A DNA stretch of 15,313 nt from an uncultured Lachnospiraceae bacterium. GTDB taxonomy: Bacteria > Bacillota > Clostridia > Lachnospirales > Lachnospiraceae. Both the position numbers and the translations under genes were made by a program. Position 1 is the stretch's first letter. Each line of letters begins with the position of its first letter. The stretch covers positions 21,972-37,284 of the forward strand of contig CAJUCK010000020.1 of NCBI GenBank assembly GCA_910585395.1. Reading direction: 5' to 3'. Of this stretch, positions 7,149 through 15,299 are shown one piece after another. The notes beneath the pieces were generated by a model. The model had not been told where the DNA came from, ran no database searches, and saw only the letters and a program-made list of their open reading frames with translations.

Positions 7149-7895
7149 TCAGGCAGCAACTTTCGATTCAATAAAAATATCATCAAAAATACGTTCCTGG
7201 GAAATCAATATTTTCCCAGTTTTCATCAATTCTAAAATTGACAGAAACGTAACAATAATCTGCATTTTTGTACTCTGTGCTTCCAAAATTCCGCGGAAAC
7301 TGAAATGACGGTGTGTCAATGCATACTGTTCTAAATAGCTCATCCGCTCTTCCAGCGACACCTCTTCTTTCTCTATTTTGCCAAACCTGGAACGAATAGG
7401 ATCAATTTTATCCTCTCGTCTGCGCATGATAGATTTAAAAATAGTATTCAGTTTTTTCAACGTAATATCTGACATCAGCTGTTCTAAATCCACTGGTTCT
7501 TCATACTTTCGTACTTCATCCGGAATCGTCGGAACCTTAAACATAACCTTCTGCGCGTCCACCTGACGATCCTTTAATTCATAGGACATGCATTTATACA
7601 TTTTATATTCCAAAAGCTTTTGTACCAGTTCTGCCCTTGGATCTTCCTCTTCTTCCTCTTTTTCTTCTTTGGGGAGCAGCATACGCGATTTAATGTCCAG
7701 AAGCGTCGCTGCCATCACCAAAAATTCACTGACAATATTCAGATCCTGCCGCTTCATCTCATTGATATACTCCATATACTGGCTGGTAATCTCCACAATC
7801 GGAATATCGTATATGTTCACCTTATTTTTTTCCAGCAGATGTAAAAGAAGATCCAGCGGCCCCTCAAATACCTGCAGTTTTACTTTTAAATCCAT
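7149..7895 (-). CDS. scpA: Segregation and condensation protein A
   Basis: ScpA is the kleisin subunit that bridges the two SMC heads and binds ScpB dimers in the cytoplasm. The 248-residue product has the typical N-terminal signature FEGPLDLLLHLLEKNKVNIYDIPI (10-33), the helical LVMAATLLDIKSRMLLP segment (59-75), an acidic linker (EEKEEEEEDP, 77-86) and a C-terminal winged helix (about 170-248). The start has GAGGA five to six bases upstream. The promoter at 7937-7965 gives a leader of about 35 nt. The scpA-scpB pair followed by a D-Ala-D-Ala carboxypeptidase gene recalls the order in other Firmicutes, such as the scpA-scpB-(ypuI)-dacB region of Bacillus. Confidence 0.95.
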   Translation of the reverse strand: MDLKVKLQVFEGPLDLLLHLLEKNKVNIYDIPIVEITSQYMEYINEMKRQDLNIVSEFLVMAATLLDIKSRMLLPKEEKEEEEEDPRAELVQKLLEYKMYKCMSYELKDRQVDAQKVMFKVPTIPDEVRKYEEPVDLEQLMSDITLKKLNTIFKSIMRRREDKIDPIRSRFGKIEKEEVSLEERMSYLEQYALTHRHFSFRGILEAQSTKMQIIVTFLSILELMKTGKILISQERIFDDIFIESKVAA

Positions 7896-7936
7896 AAAAA
7901 GTCCTCATAATTGCCTGTCCAAAAACACCGTTTACT

Positions 7937-7965
7937 ATTCTACCTGCATTTTCATGCTTTTTCAA
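7937..7965 (-). promoter_or_regulatory. Sigma-A-type promoter of scpA-scpB
   Basis: On the minus strand, TTGAAA (7960-7965) and TAGAAT (7937-7942) are spaced by exactly 17 bases. The -35 overlaps the stop codon of the upstream metallophosphoesterase gene. The spacer contains the small inverted repeat GCAT-GAAA-ATGC, which could be chance or a regulator site. Confidence 0.7.
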
Positions 7966-8822
7966 GAATTTTCTGGTAAAAATTTAATCTCCAGCAGTTC
8001 TGCACGGTTAAAAATACGCACATGAAACGTATGAGTCCCAAGTCCTCTGCTGACAATGACATGCCTGTTTCCAAAAGTTATATCCCCAGCGTCATTTCTG
8101 GGAAATAATGTGAGCTGGGGTGAAATCACACTGCCAATCCCCGGAATTCGAATCAGTCCGCCATGATTATGTCCACAGAAGGTTACATCTGCACCCCATT
8201 CTGCATAATTCCGGGCATAGGCAGGATTATGGGCAAGAAGAATCTGCAACATATCTTCTCTGGGCTGCGGCAGATGTTCTCCCATATACGAAGGTTCCAT
8301 AGGAACGATTTTTCCTTTCTCATAATAATCAAGCTCCAGTTCCAGCCCCGACAGCATAATTTGATTTTCTCCCAGCGAAACCTGCCGGCTCTCAGTCTCC
8401 AGCACATGAACCCCCAGAGCTTTCACCTGTTCCATGTACTGTAAAAACAGGAGATGGTTGATTTTCTCTGGATCTCTAAGGCGGCTCTCATGATTGCCGT
8501 AACTATAATAGACCGGGGCAATTTTTACAAGTTCCTCCAAAGTCTGCAATGCGGCCGGATAAGTTTTTTCGTATTTGGAAACGATTATGTCGCCTGGAAT
8601 CAGGATTATCTGTGGATTTATCTTTCGAATCTGTGAAAGAAGCCGTTGATTTGATTTTCCATAAGAAAATCCATGAAGATCTGCAATAACTGCAGCAGTA
8701 GCTGTTTTCTCCAATTTAGATGAGCTGATCTGGTATCTGGTAACCCCAAATTTTGTCAACTCCCATTTCTGCCATAATATGTATCCTGTCAACAGAAAGA
8801 AAATTATAATTAAAATTGTCAT
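7962..8822 (-). CDS. Membrane-anchored metallophosphoesterase (YaeI/YkuE-like)
   Basis: This is a calcineurin-like phosphoesterase with an N-terminal membrane anchor (ILIIIFFLLTGYILW). The dimetal motifs are all present in the 286-residue product: DLH (48-50), GD (Asp78), GNHE (Asn110/His111), AHNP (His198) and GHNHGG (His218/His220). Similar proteins (YaeI, YkuE) act on lipid-linked or small phosphoesters at the membrane; the substrate here is unknown. The ATG at 8822 is preferred over a GTG at 8831: the AAAGGG upstream is 10 bases from the ATG but only about 2 from the GTG. It is divergent from the plus-strand carboxypeptidase gene and lies directly before the scpA promoter. No convincing promoter of its own is seen. 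Confidence 0.9.
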   Translation of the reverse strand: MTILIIIFFLLTGYILWQKWELTKFGVTRYQISSSKLEKTATAAVIADLHGFSYGKSNQRLLSQIRKINPQIILIPGDIIVSKYEKTYPAALQTLEELVKIAPVYYSYGNHESRLRDPEKINHLLFLQYMEQVKALGVHVLETESRQVSLGENQIMLSGLELELDYYEKGKIVPMEPSYMGEHLPQPREDMLQILLAHNPAYARNYAEWGADVTFCGHNHGGLIRIPGIGSVISPQLTLFPRNDAGDITFGNRHVIVSRGLGTHTFHVRIFNRAELLEIKFLPENS

Positions 8823-8823
8823 A

Positions 8824-8852
8824 TTGTCCACGCCCTTTGCTTACACTGTAAT
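8824..8852 (+). promoter_or_regulatory. Probable promoter of the plus-strand carboxypeptidase gene
   Basis: TTGTCC (8824-8829) and TGTAAT (8847-8852) are 17 bases apart, placing a start near 8859 and a leader of about 40 nt. A perfect 12-bp palindrome, GTAATATATTAC (8848-8859), covers the -10 and start region and could be an operator. The match is moderate. Confidence 0.45.
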
Positions 8853-8898
8853 ATATTACCATGTGCTATCTATTAGCCGCATTTCCGGAGGTTATGCT

Positions 8899-10074
8899 AT
8901 GCATTGTATTTTATCTTTTTTGTTGTCTGCTGCCCTGATGTTTTCTTCCTGGTTTCCCGCCTCCCAGACAGAGCCCCAGGCTCCGCCCTCTCAGGAGGTC
9001 TCTGTGTCTGCCCCCTCAGTGGTGCTGATGGAATCTTCCACTGGCCAGATCATTTATGAAAAAGACCCCGATACCCTGCGCCATCCTGCCAGCATTACCA
9101 AAATCATGACCATGATACTAATCTTCGATGCGCTGGAGACTGGAAAAATTTCCCTGGACGACACAGTAACCGTCTCAGAATATGCCGCAAGCATGGGCGG
9201 CTCCCAGGTATTTCTGGAACCTGGCGAAACCCAGACTGTGGATACCATGATAAAATGTATCTCTGTGGCCAGCGCCAATGATGCCTGTGTAGCCATGGCA
9301 GAGCATATCTGCGGAAGTGAGCAGGAATTTGTAGCAAAAATGAATGAACGTGCCAAAAATCTAGGCATGAACAATACCACCTTCATCAATTGCTGCGGGC
9401 TGGATGTAGAAGGACACATGACCACAGCAGGAGATGTAGCTCTTATGTCCCGGGAACTCATCACCAAATATCCTCAGATACATAATTATTGTACCATCTG
9501 GATGGAAAACATTACCCATGTGACAAAGAGAGGTTCCTCAGAGTTCGGACTTACCAATACCAACAAATTAATACGCCAGTACCCCTATGCTACCGGCTTA
9601 AAAACAGGTTCCACAGATCAGGCAAAATACTGCGTCTCCGCCACCGCTGAAAAAGACGGTTTAAAACTTATCGCTGTAGTAATGGCTGCCCCTGACCACA
9701 AAGTCCGGTTCCAGGATGCCACTGCACTTTTAAACTACGGTTTCGGAAAATGCCAGGTCTACACAGACCAGGCAAAAGAAAAACTTCCAAAACTTGCCAT
9801 CCAGGGCGGCGTAACTGAACATGCCGCTCTGGCATATGAATCCGATTTTTCTTATCTGGATGTAACTGGAGCAGACCTGACACAGGTAAGCAAAGAATTA
9901 AAACTGCCAAAACATGCAGATGCTCCTGTAAAAAAAGGGCAGGTAGCCGGAAAACTTATTTATAAACTAAACAATAAAGAAATAGGCTCCGTGAATGTAC
10001 TCTTTGAAGAATCTGTGAAAAAAGCATTATTCAAAGACTATTTTCTAAAAGCATTGGATGCATTTTTTGTGTAA
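8899..10074 (+). CDS. dacF: D-alanyl-D-alanine carboxypeptidase (second DacF/PBP5-type paralogue)
   Basis: This S11-family penicillin-binding protein trims peptidoglycan side chains outside the cell. The 391-residue form begins with a cleavable-looking signal (MHCILSFLLSAALMFSSWFPASQ). Motifs are SITK (65-68, nucleophile Ser65), SAN (125-127) and KTG (235-237), followed by the PBP5 C-terminal domain and an amphipathic tail (KALFKDYFLKALDAFF). The start at 8899 is set by a strong CGGAGG seven bases upstream. An in-frame start at 8779 would add 40 residues, overlap the divergent gene and displace the signal peptide, so it is rejected. It is the only plus-strand gene here and ends 38 nt from the convergent cls. 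It shares the motif layout with the enzyme at 5049-6485 but differs at the N-terminus. Confidence 0.94.
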   Translation: MHCILSFLLSAALMFSSWFPASQTEPQAPPSQEVSVSAPSVVLMESSTGQIIYEKDPDTLRHPASITKIMTMILIFDALETGKISLDDTVTVSEYAASMGGSQVFLEPGETQTVDTMIKCISVASANDACVAMAEHICGSEQEFVAKMNERAKNLGMNNTTFINCCGLDVEGHMTTAGDVALMSRELITKYPQIHNYCTIWMENITHVTKRGSSEFGLTNTNKLIRQYPYATGLKTGSTDQAKYCVSATAEKDGLKLIAVVMAAPDHKVRFQDATALLNYGFGKCQVYTDQAKEKLPKLAIQGGVTEHAALAYESDFSYLDVTGADLTQVSKELKLPKHADAPVKKGQVAGKLIYKLNNKEIGSVNVLFEESVKKALFKDYFLKALDAFFV

Positions 10075-10112
10075 TCCAATACAGACAATCTTTTTGTGCA
10101 GCAGAACATTTC

Positions 10113-11651
10113 TTACAAAAGAGGTGCAAAGAGACGCACTACTCCTAAAAAGGTACGGATTGCCGCTGGACGCTTCTGGCAGAATTCCACATTGATCTCT
10201 TCTGATTCTGCCATAGTCCGCAGCATATCTTCCTTTACCTCCTTAACGGCCGAAGATTTATAGAGGAATACACCACACTCAAAATGCAGATATAAACTTC
10301 TATAATCCATATTGATGCTTCCCACTGTCGCCAGTTTATCATCACTGACAAAACATTTAGCATGAAGGAACCCTGGGATATACTGGTAAATCCTGACTCC
10401 ACACTCAATCAGCGGCTCATAATAAGACTGGCTCATCCAGTAAACTACCTTTTTGTCTGGAATTCCAGGCATAATAATCCTTACATCTACCCCGCTCTTA
10501 GCAGCGTTCTGCAGTGTCCGGATCATTTCATTGTCAGGAATCAGGTATGGTGTAAAAATATAGACATAATCTTTAGCTTTCGCAATCATATTCATATAAA
10601 TATTCTCTCCGGTAGTTTCAGAATCCAGAGGGCTGTCTGCATAAGGCTGAACATAACCGTCATTGACAAAAGGTTCCGCCTGGTATCGCTGCGGCCGGAA
10701 TCTGTTCAAATCAGTTTCTTTCGTCCGGTTGATATAATCCCACATTTCCAGAAACATAATTGTAAAGCTCCAGACACCCTCCCCTTTCAGGCGAATCCCT
10801 GTATCTTTCCAGTATCCAAACCGTTCCACTTTATTGATATATTCATCTGCCAGATTAATACCTCCTGTAAATCCTACTTTGCCGTCTGATACCAGAATTT
10901 TTCTATGATCCCGGTTATTCATAATCACAGACATCACAGGATACAATGGATTAAACCGCACACATTGAATGCCCCACTGTCTCATATTCTGGTAATATTT
11001 CTCTGGAAGAGTCGTCACACAGCCAAAATCATCATAAATAAAACGTACGTCTACTCCTTCTGACGCCTTACGCTTTAAAATATCCAGAATTTTTCCAAAC
11101 ATATATCCATCTTCCACAATAAAGTATTCCATAAAAATAAAATGTCTGGCTTCCTCTAAAGCCTTCAATATGTCAGGAAACATTTCTTCTCCGGTTCTGT
11201 AATATTTCGTGTCTGTATTCTGATAAACTGGAAATTTTGCCCAATCCCAGATATATCTTGACTGGCGATACACCACCTTATCTTCCTGACAGAGTTTTTC
11301 CAAAACACCTGTATTCTCAGGCAGTTCCAGCTCCAGCTCACTGTTCACCGCTTCCATTCTTTTGCGGGTAGGACGTGTCAGTTCTGAACGGCCAAATATA
11401 AAATAAACCAAAAGCCCTACGATAGGTATGGCAAGAATCACTACAATCCATGCAATCTTGTAGGAAGGATTACTTTTCTTATTGACAATCACAAGTACAA
11501 CAAAAATTGCAACAATATCAATCAGCGAATTTAAGAAGGAATATTTCATATTAAATCCCAGCAGAAATGATAAAATCCATACAAGCTGAAGCAGAATCGC
11601 AAATGCTACAATCGTGGCTCTTCCTAATAAAAATTTCTTGATCTTCTTCAT
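10113..11651 (-). CDS. cls: Cardiolipin synthase (phospholipase D superfamily)
   Basis: The enzyme condenses two phosphatidylglycerol molecules to cardiolipin and glycerol at the membrane. The 512-residue product has the usual length. N-terminal membrane helices lie at about 12-33 and 37-56, with a third at about 66-87 ending FIFGRSE. Two HKD motifs are intact: His249-Lys251-Asp256 (HRKILVSD, followed by GFTGGINLADEY) and His430-Lys432-Asp437 (HAKCFVSD, followed by GSINMDYRS). The start has GAGG nine bases upstream. It lies 35 nt after the S8 protease gene and is probably cotranscribed with it. It converges with the plus-strand carboxypeptidase gene. Confidence 0.95.
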   Translation of the reverse strand: MKKIKKFLLGRATIVAFAILLQLVWILSFLLGFNMKYSFLNSLIDIVAIFVVLVIVNKKSNPSYKIAWIVVILAIPIVGLLVYFIFGRSELTRPTRKRMEAVNSELELELPENTGVLEKLCQEDKVVYRQSRYIWDWAKFPVYQNTDTKYYRTGEEMFPDILKALEEARHFIFMEYFIVEDGYMFGKILDILKRKASEGVDVRFIYDDFGCVTTLPEKYYQNMRQWGIQCVRFNPLYPVMSVIMNNRDHRKILVSDGKVGFTGGINLADEYINKVERFGYWKDTGIRLKGEGVWSFTIMFLEMWDYINRTKETDLNRFRPQRYQAEPFVNDGYVQPYADSPLDSETTGENIYMNMIAKAKDYVYIFTPYLIPDNEMIRTLQNAAKSGVDVRIIMPGIPDKKVVYWMSQSYYEPLIECGVRIYQYIPGFLHAKCFVSDDKLATVGSINMDYRSLYLHFECGVFLYKSSAVKEVKEDMLRTMAESEEINVEFCQKRPAAIRTFLGVVRLFAPLL

Positions 11652-11686
11652 TCATTTCATCCTCTCGTATTAATCAATTCATTTTA

Positions 11687-12574
11687 TCATAAGAGTCTTC
11701 CAATGTCTACCATTCCCCATCCCTGTTTCGACAGAGGCAGTCCCAAATCTACTGTTCTCTGATACAGCCGGAGTTTTACTTCTGCTGGAGAAAAGCAGGG
11801 ATATTTACTTAGCAAAAGCGCTATGCTGCCGCTCACCATTGGCGCCGCCATAGACGTACCGCTTTTTCTCGTATACATCCCCTGCTGTTTGGCACAGCTT
11901 GCCACATTTGTTCCTGGCACCACCAATTCAGGCTTCACCACGCAGTGCTCTGTAGGGCCCCGTCCAGAATATTCAGGTTTTAACATGGATCTTCCAATCT
12001 GTTCTCTGCTGTCATCATAGCATCCCACAGTTATCACCTTACGGCTGATGCCTGGTACCGTAACACTGTGCTCTCCTGGTCCGTTATTCCCTGCCGCCGC
12101 CACCACAACCAGATTATTATCCCAAGCATACTCCACTGCTTTTAACAGCCGTATCCGTTCCTGGCTCTCAGCCTGCAGCACCATTCCGATAGAAATATTT
12201 ACAATCCGAATCTGATACATATCCTTAAAGCGCACCAGCCATTGAATCGCCTGTACTACATTTTCCGTATTTCCATTTCCCTTTTTATCCAAAATTTTAA
12301 CAATTATAAAATGGCAGCGGGGAGCAATCCCCATATATCTTCCACCAGAACTTCCTCCATCACCGCCGATAATTCCTGCAATATGCGTGCCATGTCCGTT
12401 ATCATCATATAGTTTTTTTCTTCCATTAATAAAATCTATAAAATATTTTATTCTTCCTCCAAAATCCGCATGGGGAAATATTCCTGTATCCAGAATTGCC
12501 ACCCCAATATTTTCTCCAAAATACCCTCTATTATATGCTGCCTGGGTATTCATAATTTTTCTGACTCTGTCCAT
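11687..12574 (-). CDS. Subtilisin-like serine protease (S8 family) without signal peptide
   Basis: This is an S8 endopeptidase with a complete triad: Asp29 (AILDTGIFPH), His61 (NGHGTH) and Ser241 (SGTSMAAP), plus the oxyanion Asn163 (AAAGNNG). At 295 residues it is essentially just a catalytic domain. There is no signal peptide, membrane helix or long propeptide, so it probably acts in the cytoplasm or leaves by an unusual route; intracellular subtilisins are the nearest concept. The ATG has only a weak AAGGGA upstream. The frame is open for 19 more codons (…APPHILIEKGIH) back to a TAA, but contains no good start. It follows pnp after a terminator and precedes cls by 35 nt. Substrates are unknown. 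Confidence 0.9.
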   Translation of the reverse strand: MDRVRKIMNTQAAYNRGYFGENIGVAILDTGIFPHADFGGRIKYFIDFINGRKKLYDDNGHGTHIAGIIGGDGGSSGGRYMGIAPRCHFIIVKILDKKGNGNTENVVQAIQWLVRFKDMYQIRIVNISIGMVLQAESQERIRLLKAVEYAWDNNLVVVAAAGNNGPGEHSVTVPGISRKVITVGCYDDSREQIGRSMLKPEYSGRGPTEHCVVKPELVVPGTNVASCAKQQGMYTRKSGTSMAAPMVSGSIALLLSKYPCFSPAEVKLRLYQRTVDLGLPLSKQGWGMVDIGRLL

Positions 12575-12665
12575 ATGGATCCCTTTTTCTATTAATATAT
12601 GCGGCGGCGCGGATTTTGTTTTGCAGGCAAATTACTCTTTCCCTGATCTCATAACTTTGTAAATA

Positions 12666-12698
12666 CAACAAAAGAACAGAGCGCTGCATACTCTGTTC
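12666..12698 (-). terminator. Intrinsic terminator of rpsO-pnp
   Basis: On the minus strand, GAACAGAG and CTCTGTTC form a perfect 8-bp stem (12691-12698 with 12674-12681) with a 9-base loop, followed at once by TTTTGTTG. It lies 28 nt after the pnp stop codon. Confidence 0.82.
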
Positions 12699-12725
12699 CT
12701 CTGCTATGCTTTATCTTTCGATACG

Positions 12726-14822
12726 TTATTTTGCCTCCTTAGGCACATCTTTCATAGAAAAACTGATTCTTCCCATTTTATCTTTGCCCACACAGACAAC
12801 TTTCACAATGTCTCCCAGTGTAAGTACATCCTCTACCCGGTTGATGCGTTCTCTGGATATCTTAGAAATATGAACCATTCCTTCTTTTCCTGGAGCAAAC
12901 TCCAAAAATGCCCCAAATTCCTTAATGCTGATAACCTTGCCAGTAAATATCTGTCCTGCTTCAAAATCGGTAGTGATAATTTCAATCATGTTGATAGCCT
13001 TGTCCATCATTGCTTTATCTGTTCCGCAGACAGACACCGCGCCTTCATCACTGATGTCAATTTTCACGCCTGTCTGTTCTATAATAGCATTAATTGTTTT
13101 TCCTCTCTGGCCTACCACATCTCCAATCTTAACTGGATCGATCTGAATCTGCACAATTCTCGGCGCAAATTCTCCTACTTCCTTCCGCGGCTCTGCAATT
13201 GCCTTAGACATAACTTCATCCATAATATAAAGTCTTGCCTCTCTGGTTCTGCGGATAGCTTCCTCCACAATAGGCCTGGTAAGTCCATGGATCTTAATAT
13301 CCATCTGAATTGCTGTAATTCCATCATGAGTACCTGTCACTTTAAAGTCCATATCGCCAAAGAAATCTTCTAATCCCTGGATATCTGTCAGTAAAATAAA
13401 ATCATCATCCGTATCGCCTGTGACTAAGCCGCAGGAAATACCTGCCACCATCTTCTTAATAGGAACTCCAGCTGCCATCAGAGCCATACAAGAAGCACAC
13501 GTAGAAGCCATTGAAGTGGAGCCGTTGGATTCAAATGTTTCAGACACGGCACGAATCGCATATGGGAACTCTTCCTCTGAGGGAAGTACAGGCATCAGTG
13601 CACGCTCCGCAAGAGCTCCATGACCGATTTCACGCCGACCCGGCCCTCTGCTGGGTTTTGTCTCTCCCACAGAATAAGAAGGGAAATTATAATGATGCAT
13701 ATAACGCTTATTTACCTCATTTTCATCCAGTCCGTCAATTCTCTGAACCTCCGACAGAGGTGCAAGCGTAACCACATCACAGATCTGAGTCTGTCCACGG
13801 GTGAACATAGCAGATCCATGTACTCTTGGAATTAAATCTACCTCAGCAGCGAGAGGGCGGATCTGATCAATAGCACGTCCGTCCGGCCTCTTATGATCTT
13901 TCAAAATCATTTTGCGGACTGTCTTTTTCTGATACTGATAAATTGCCTCTCCCAGCACTTCCAGCCATTCTTCCTTGTCTGCAAATGCTTCCTCCAGTTT
14001 CTCTGTAATCTTCTTAATATTTTCTTCACGCACTTGTTTCTCATCTGTAAAAACGGCTTCTTCCATCTCTTCTGGAGGAACAATTTCTTTCACAGCTTCA
14101 AACAGCTCTTCTGGCACTGCACAACTTGTATATTCATGTTTTGCCTTTCCAACTTCTGCTGCCATCTTATCAATAAATGCGATTATGGTCTGATTTACCT
14201 CATGAGCCATATAAATGGCCTCCAGCATTTTATTCTCTGGAATTTCATTGGCTCCGGCCTCAATCATAATGACCTTTTCACTGGTAGACGCCACTGTCAG
14301 ATTCAAATCACCGTTTTTCCACTGTTCCTGAGAAGGATTGACAATGAACTCGCCATCTATCATTCCCACCTGAGTCGTTGCGCAGGACCCTGCAAAGGGA
14401 ATATCAGAGATGCTGGTTGCAATTGCTGAACCTATCATTGCCACCAGTTCTGGCCGACAGTCGGGGTCAACACTCATAACCAGGTTATTCAAAGTCACAT
14501 CATTCCGGTAATCTTTGGGAAACAATGGGCGCATAGGACGGTCGATGACACGAGAGGTCAGAACTGCATTTTCAGATGCCTTTCCTTCTCTTTTGTTAAA
14601 TCCTCCTGGAATCTTTCCTACAGAATATAATTTTTCTTCATATTCCACACTTAAGGGAAAGAAATCTATTCCCTCCCTGGGTTTGTCCGATGCAGTGGCA
14701 GTACACAGTACGACAGTATCGCCATAATGCATAAATGCCGCGCCGTTTGCCTGAGCAGCCACTCTGCCGATATCCACTCTCAGCGTCCTGCCTGCCAGTT
14801 CCATGGTAAACTGTTTATACAT
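12726..14822 (-). CDS. pnp: Polyribonucleotide nucleotidyltransferase (PNPase)
   Basis: PNPase degrades RNA 3' to 5' using phosphate and can add tails in reverse; it works in mRNA turnover, often in a degradosome. The 698-residue product has two RNase PH domains (about 1-220 and 310-540) with the helical linker between, a KH domain (about 555-615, GxxG as GQRG 571-574) and an S1 domain (about 623-693). The metal-binding and catalytic residues appear as Asp486, Asp492 and Lys494 in EDFFGDMDFKVTGT, the same numbers as in the E. coli enzyme. SETFESNGSTSMASTC (427-442) is the phosphate-binding region. AGGAG lies seven bases before the start. It follows rpsO by 58 nt, across a hairpin. Confidence 0.98.
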   Translation of the reverse strand: MYKQFTMELAGRTLRVDIGRVAAQANGAAFMHYGDTVVLCTATASDKPREGIDFFPLSVEYEEKLYSVGKIPGGFNKREGKASENAVLTSRVIDRPMRPLFPKDYRNDVTLNNLVMSVDPDCRPELVAMIGSAIATSISDIPFAGSCATTQVGMIDGEFIVNPSQEQWKNGDLNLTVASTSEKVIMIEAGANEIPENKMLEAIYMAHEVNQTIIAFIDKMAAEVGKAKHEYTSCAVPEELFEAVKEIVPPEEMEEAVFTDEKQVREENIKKITEKLEEAFADKEEWLEVLGEAIYQYQKKTVRKMILKDHKRPDGRAIDQIRPLAAEVDLIPRVHGSAMFTRGQTQICDVVTLAPLSEVQRIDGLDENEVNKRYMHHYNFPSYSVGETKPSRGPGRREIGHGALAERALMPVLPSEEEFPYAIRAVSETFESNGSTSMASTCASCMALMAAGVPIKKMVAGISCGLVTGDTDDDFILLTDIQGLEDFFGDMDFKVTGTHDGITAIQMDIKIHGLTRPIVEEAIRRTREARLYIMDEVMSKAIAEPRKEVGEFAPRIVQIQIDPVKIGDVVGQRGKTINAIIEQTGVKIDISDEGAVSVCGTDKAMMDKAINMIEIITTDFEAGQIFTGKVISIKEFGAFLEFAPGKEGMVHISKISRERINRVEDVLTLGDIVKVVCVGKDKMGRISFSMKDVPKEAK

Positions 14823-14837
14823 AAGCTTTCTCCTTTT

Positions 14838-14866
14838 AAGAAAATAGAGCGGAAACCCGCTCTATT
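14838..14866 (-). terminator. Hairpin between rpsO and pnp (attenuator-like or RNase III site)
   Basis: On the minus strand, AATAGAGCGG (14857-14866) and CCGCTCTATT (14843-14852) form a perfect 10-bp stem with a GTTT loop, followed by TTCTT. It starts 14 nt after the rpsO stop and ends 8 nt before the pnp ribosome binding site. The form fits an intrinsic terminator that lets part of the transcription through. It could also be a double-strand cleavage site, as in the E. coli pnp leader. Confidence 0.68.
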
Positions 14867-14880
14867 CTGGGCATATAAAA

Positions 14881-15147
14881 TTATTTTCTCAGCCCTAAAC
14901 GTTCAATTAATGTACGATATCTCTCAATATCCACCTTCTTCAAATAAGCCAGCAGACCACGTCTCTGACCTACCATTTTTAAAAGTCCGCGTCTGGAATG
15001 GTGATCCTTTGGATTCTCTTTCAAATGCTCTGTTAATTCCTGAATTCTTGCTGTCAGAATCGCAATCTGAACCTCTGGTGAACCTGTATCGCCAGGTGTT
15101 CTTGCATACTCAGCGATAATCGCCTGTTTCTTATCCTTTGCTATCAT
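14881..15147 (-). CDS. rpsO: 30S ribosomal protein S15
   Basis: S15 is a primary binder of 16S rRNA at the three-way junction of the central domain of the 30S subunit. The 88-residue product has exactly the family length, with the conserved ARTPGDTGSPEVQIAILTARI and LTEHLKENPKDHHSRRGLLKMVGQRRGLLAYLKK segments, ending ERLGLRK. AAGGAGG lies eight bases before the ATG. It is the first gene of rpsO-pnp, the order seen across many bacteria. A structured leader upstream suggests S15 may control its own expression. Confidence 0.99.
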   Translation of the reverse strand: MIAKDKKQAIIAEYARTPGDTGSPEVQIAILTARIQELTEHLKENPKDHHSRRGLLKMVGQRRGLLAYLKKVDIERYRTLIERLGLRK

Positions 15148-15191
15148 AATGATAACCTCCTTAAATTTTAGTATCGCCCTTTCCCTTTTCC

Positions 15192-15295
15192 TTATTCAGA
15201 AAAGCTTAGAGATATCAAGTAATGGTCGGAGTGTCCGGTTACTGAATATGGGCTTCTCACAAATTCTGGTGAGCATCCTTTAGACACTCACCAGA
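15192..15295 (-). promoter_or_regulatory. Structured rpsO leader, candidate S15 autoregulatory element
   Basis: On the minus strand, TCTGGTGAG and CTCACCAGA form a perfect 9-bp hairpin (15287-15295 with 15265-15273, 13-base loop). Its 3' arm can instead pair CTCAC with GTGAG eight bases further on. Downstream, TATTCAG (15242-15248) can pair with CTGAATA (15193-15199), closing over a small CGGA-CAC-TCCG hairpin (15227-15237) and a weak CTTG/TAAG hairpin. That layout resembles a three-way junction, the shape S15 binds in rRNA. S15 autoregulation is established in E. coli and Geobacillus through differing leaders; its working here is inferred. Confidence 0.45.
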
Positions 15296-15299
15296 TAGC

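Noticed and set aside
8779..8898. 40-residue N-terminal extension of the plus-strand carboxypeptidase
   Set aside because: It overlaps the divergent gene, lacks a site and would bury the signal peptide; CGGAGG fits the start at 8899.
10053..10080. Inverted repeat ATTGGAT/ATCCAAT at the end of the plus-strand carboxypeptidase gene, as a shared terminator with cls
   Set aside because: The 7-bp stem is AT-rich with a 14-base loop; neither side has a good U-run. Too weak to call as a terminator.
12575..12665. Promoter for the S8 protease gene
   Set aside because: TTTACA and TATATT-like boxes are present, but none pair at 16-18 bases. No call made.
13893..14429. Long plus-strand open frame opposite pnp
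   Set aside because: No ribosome binding site or family features; pnp is unmistakable on the other strand.
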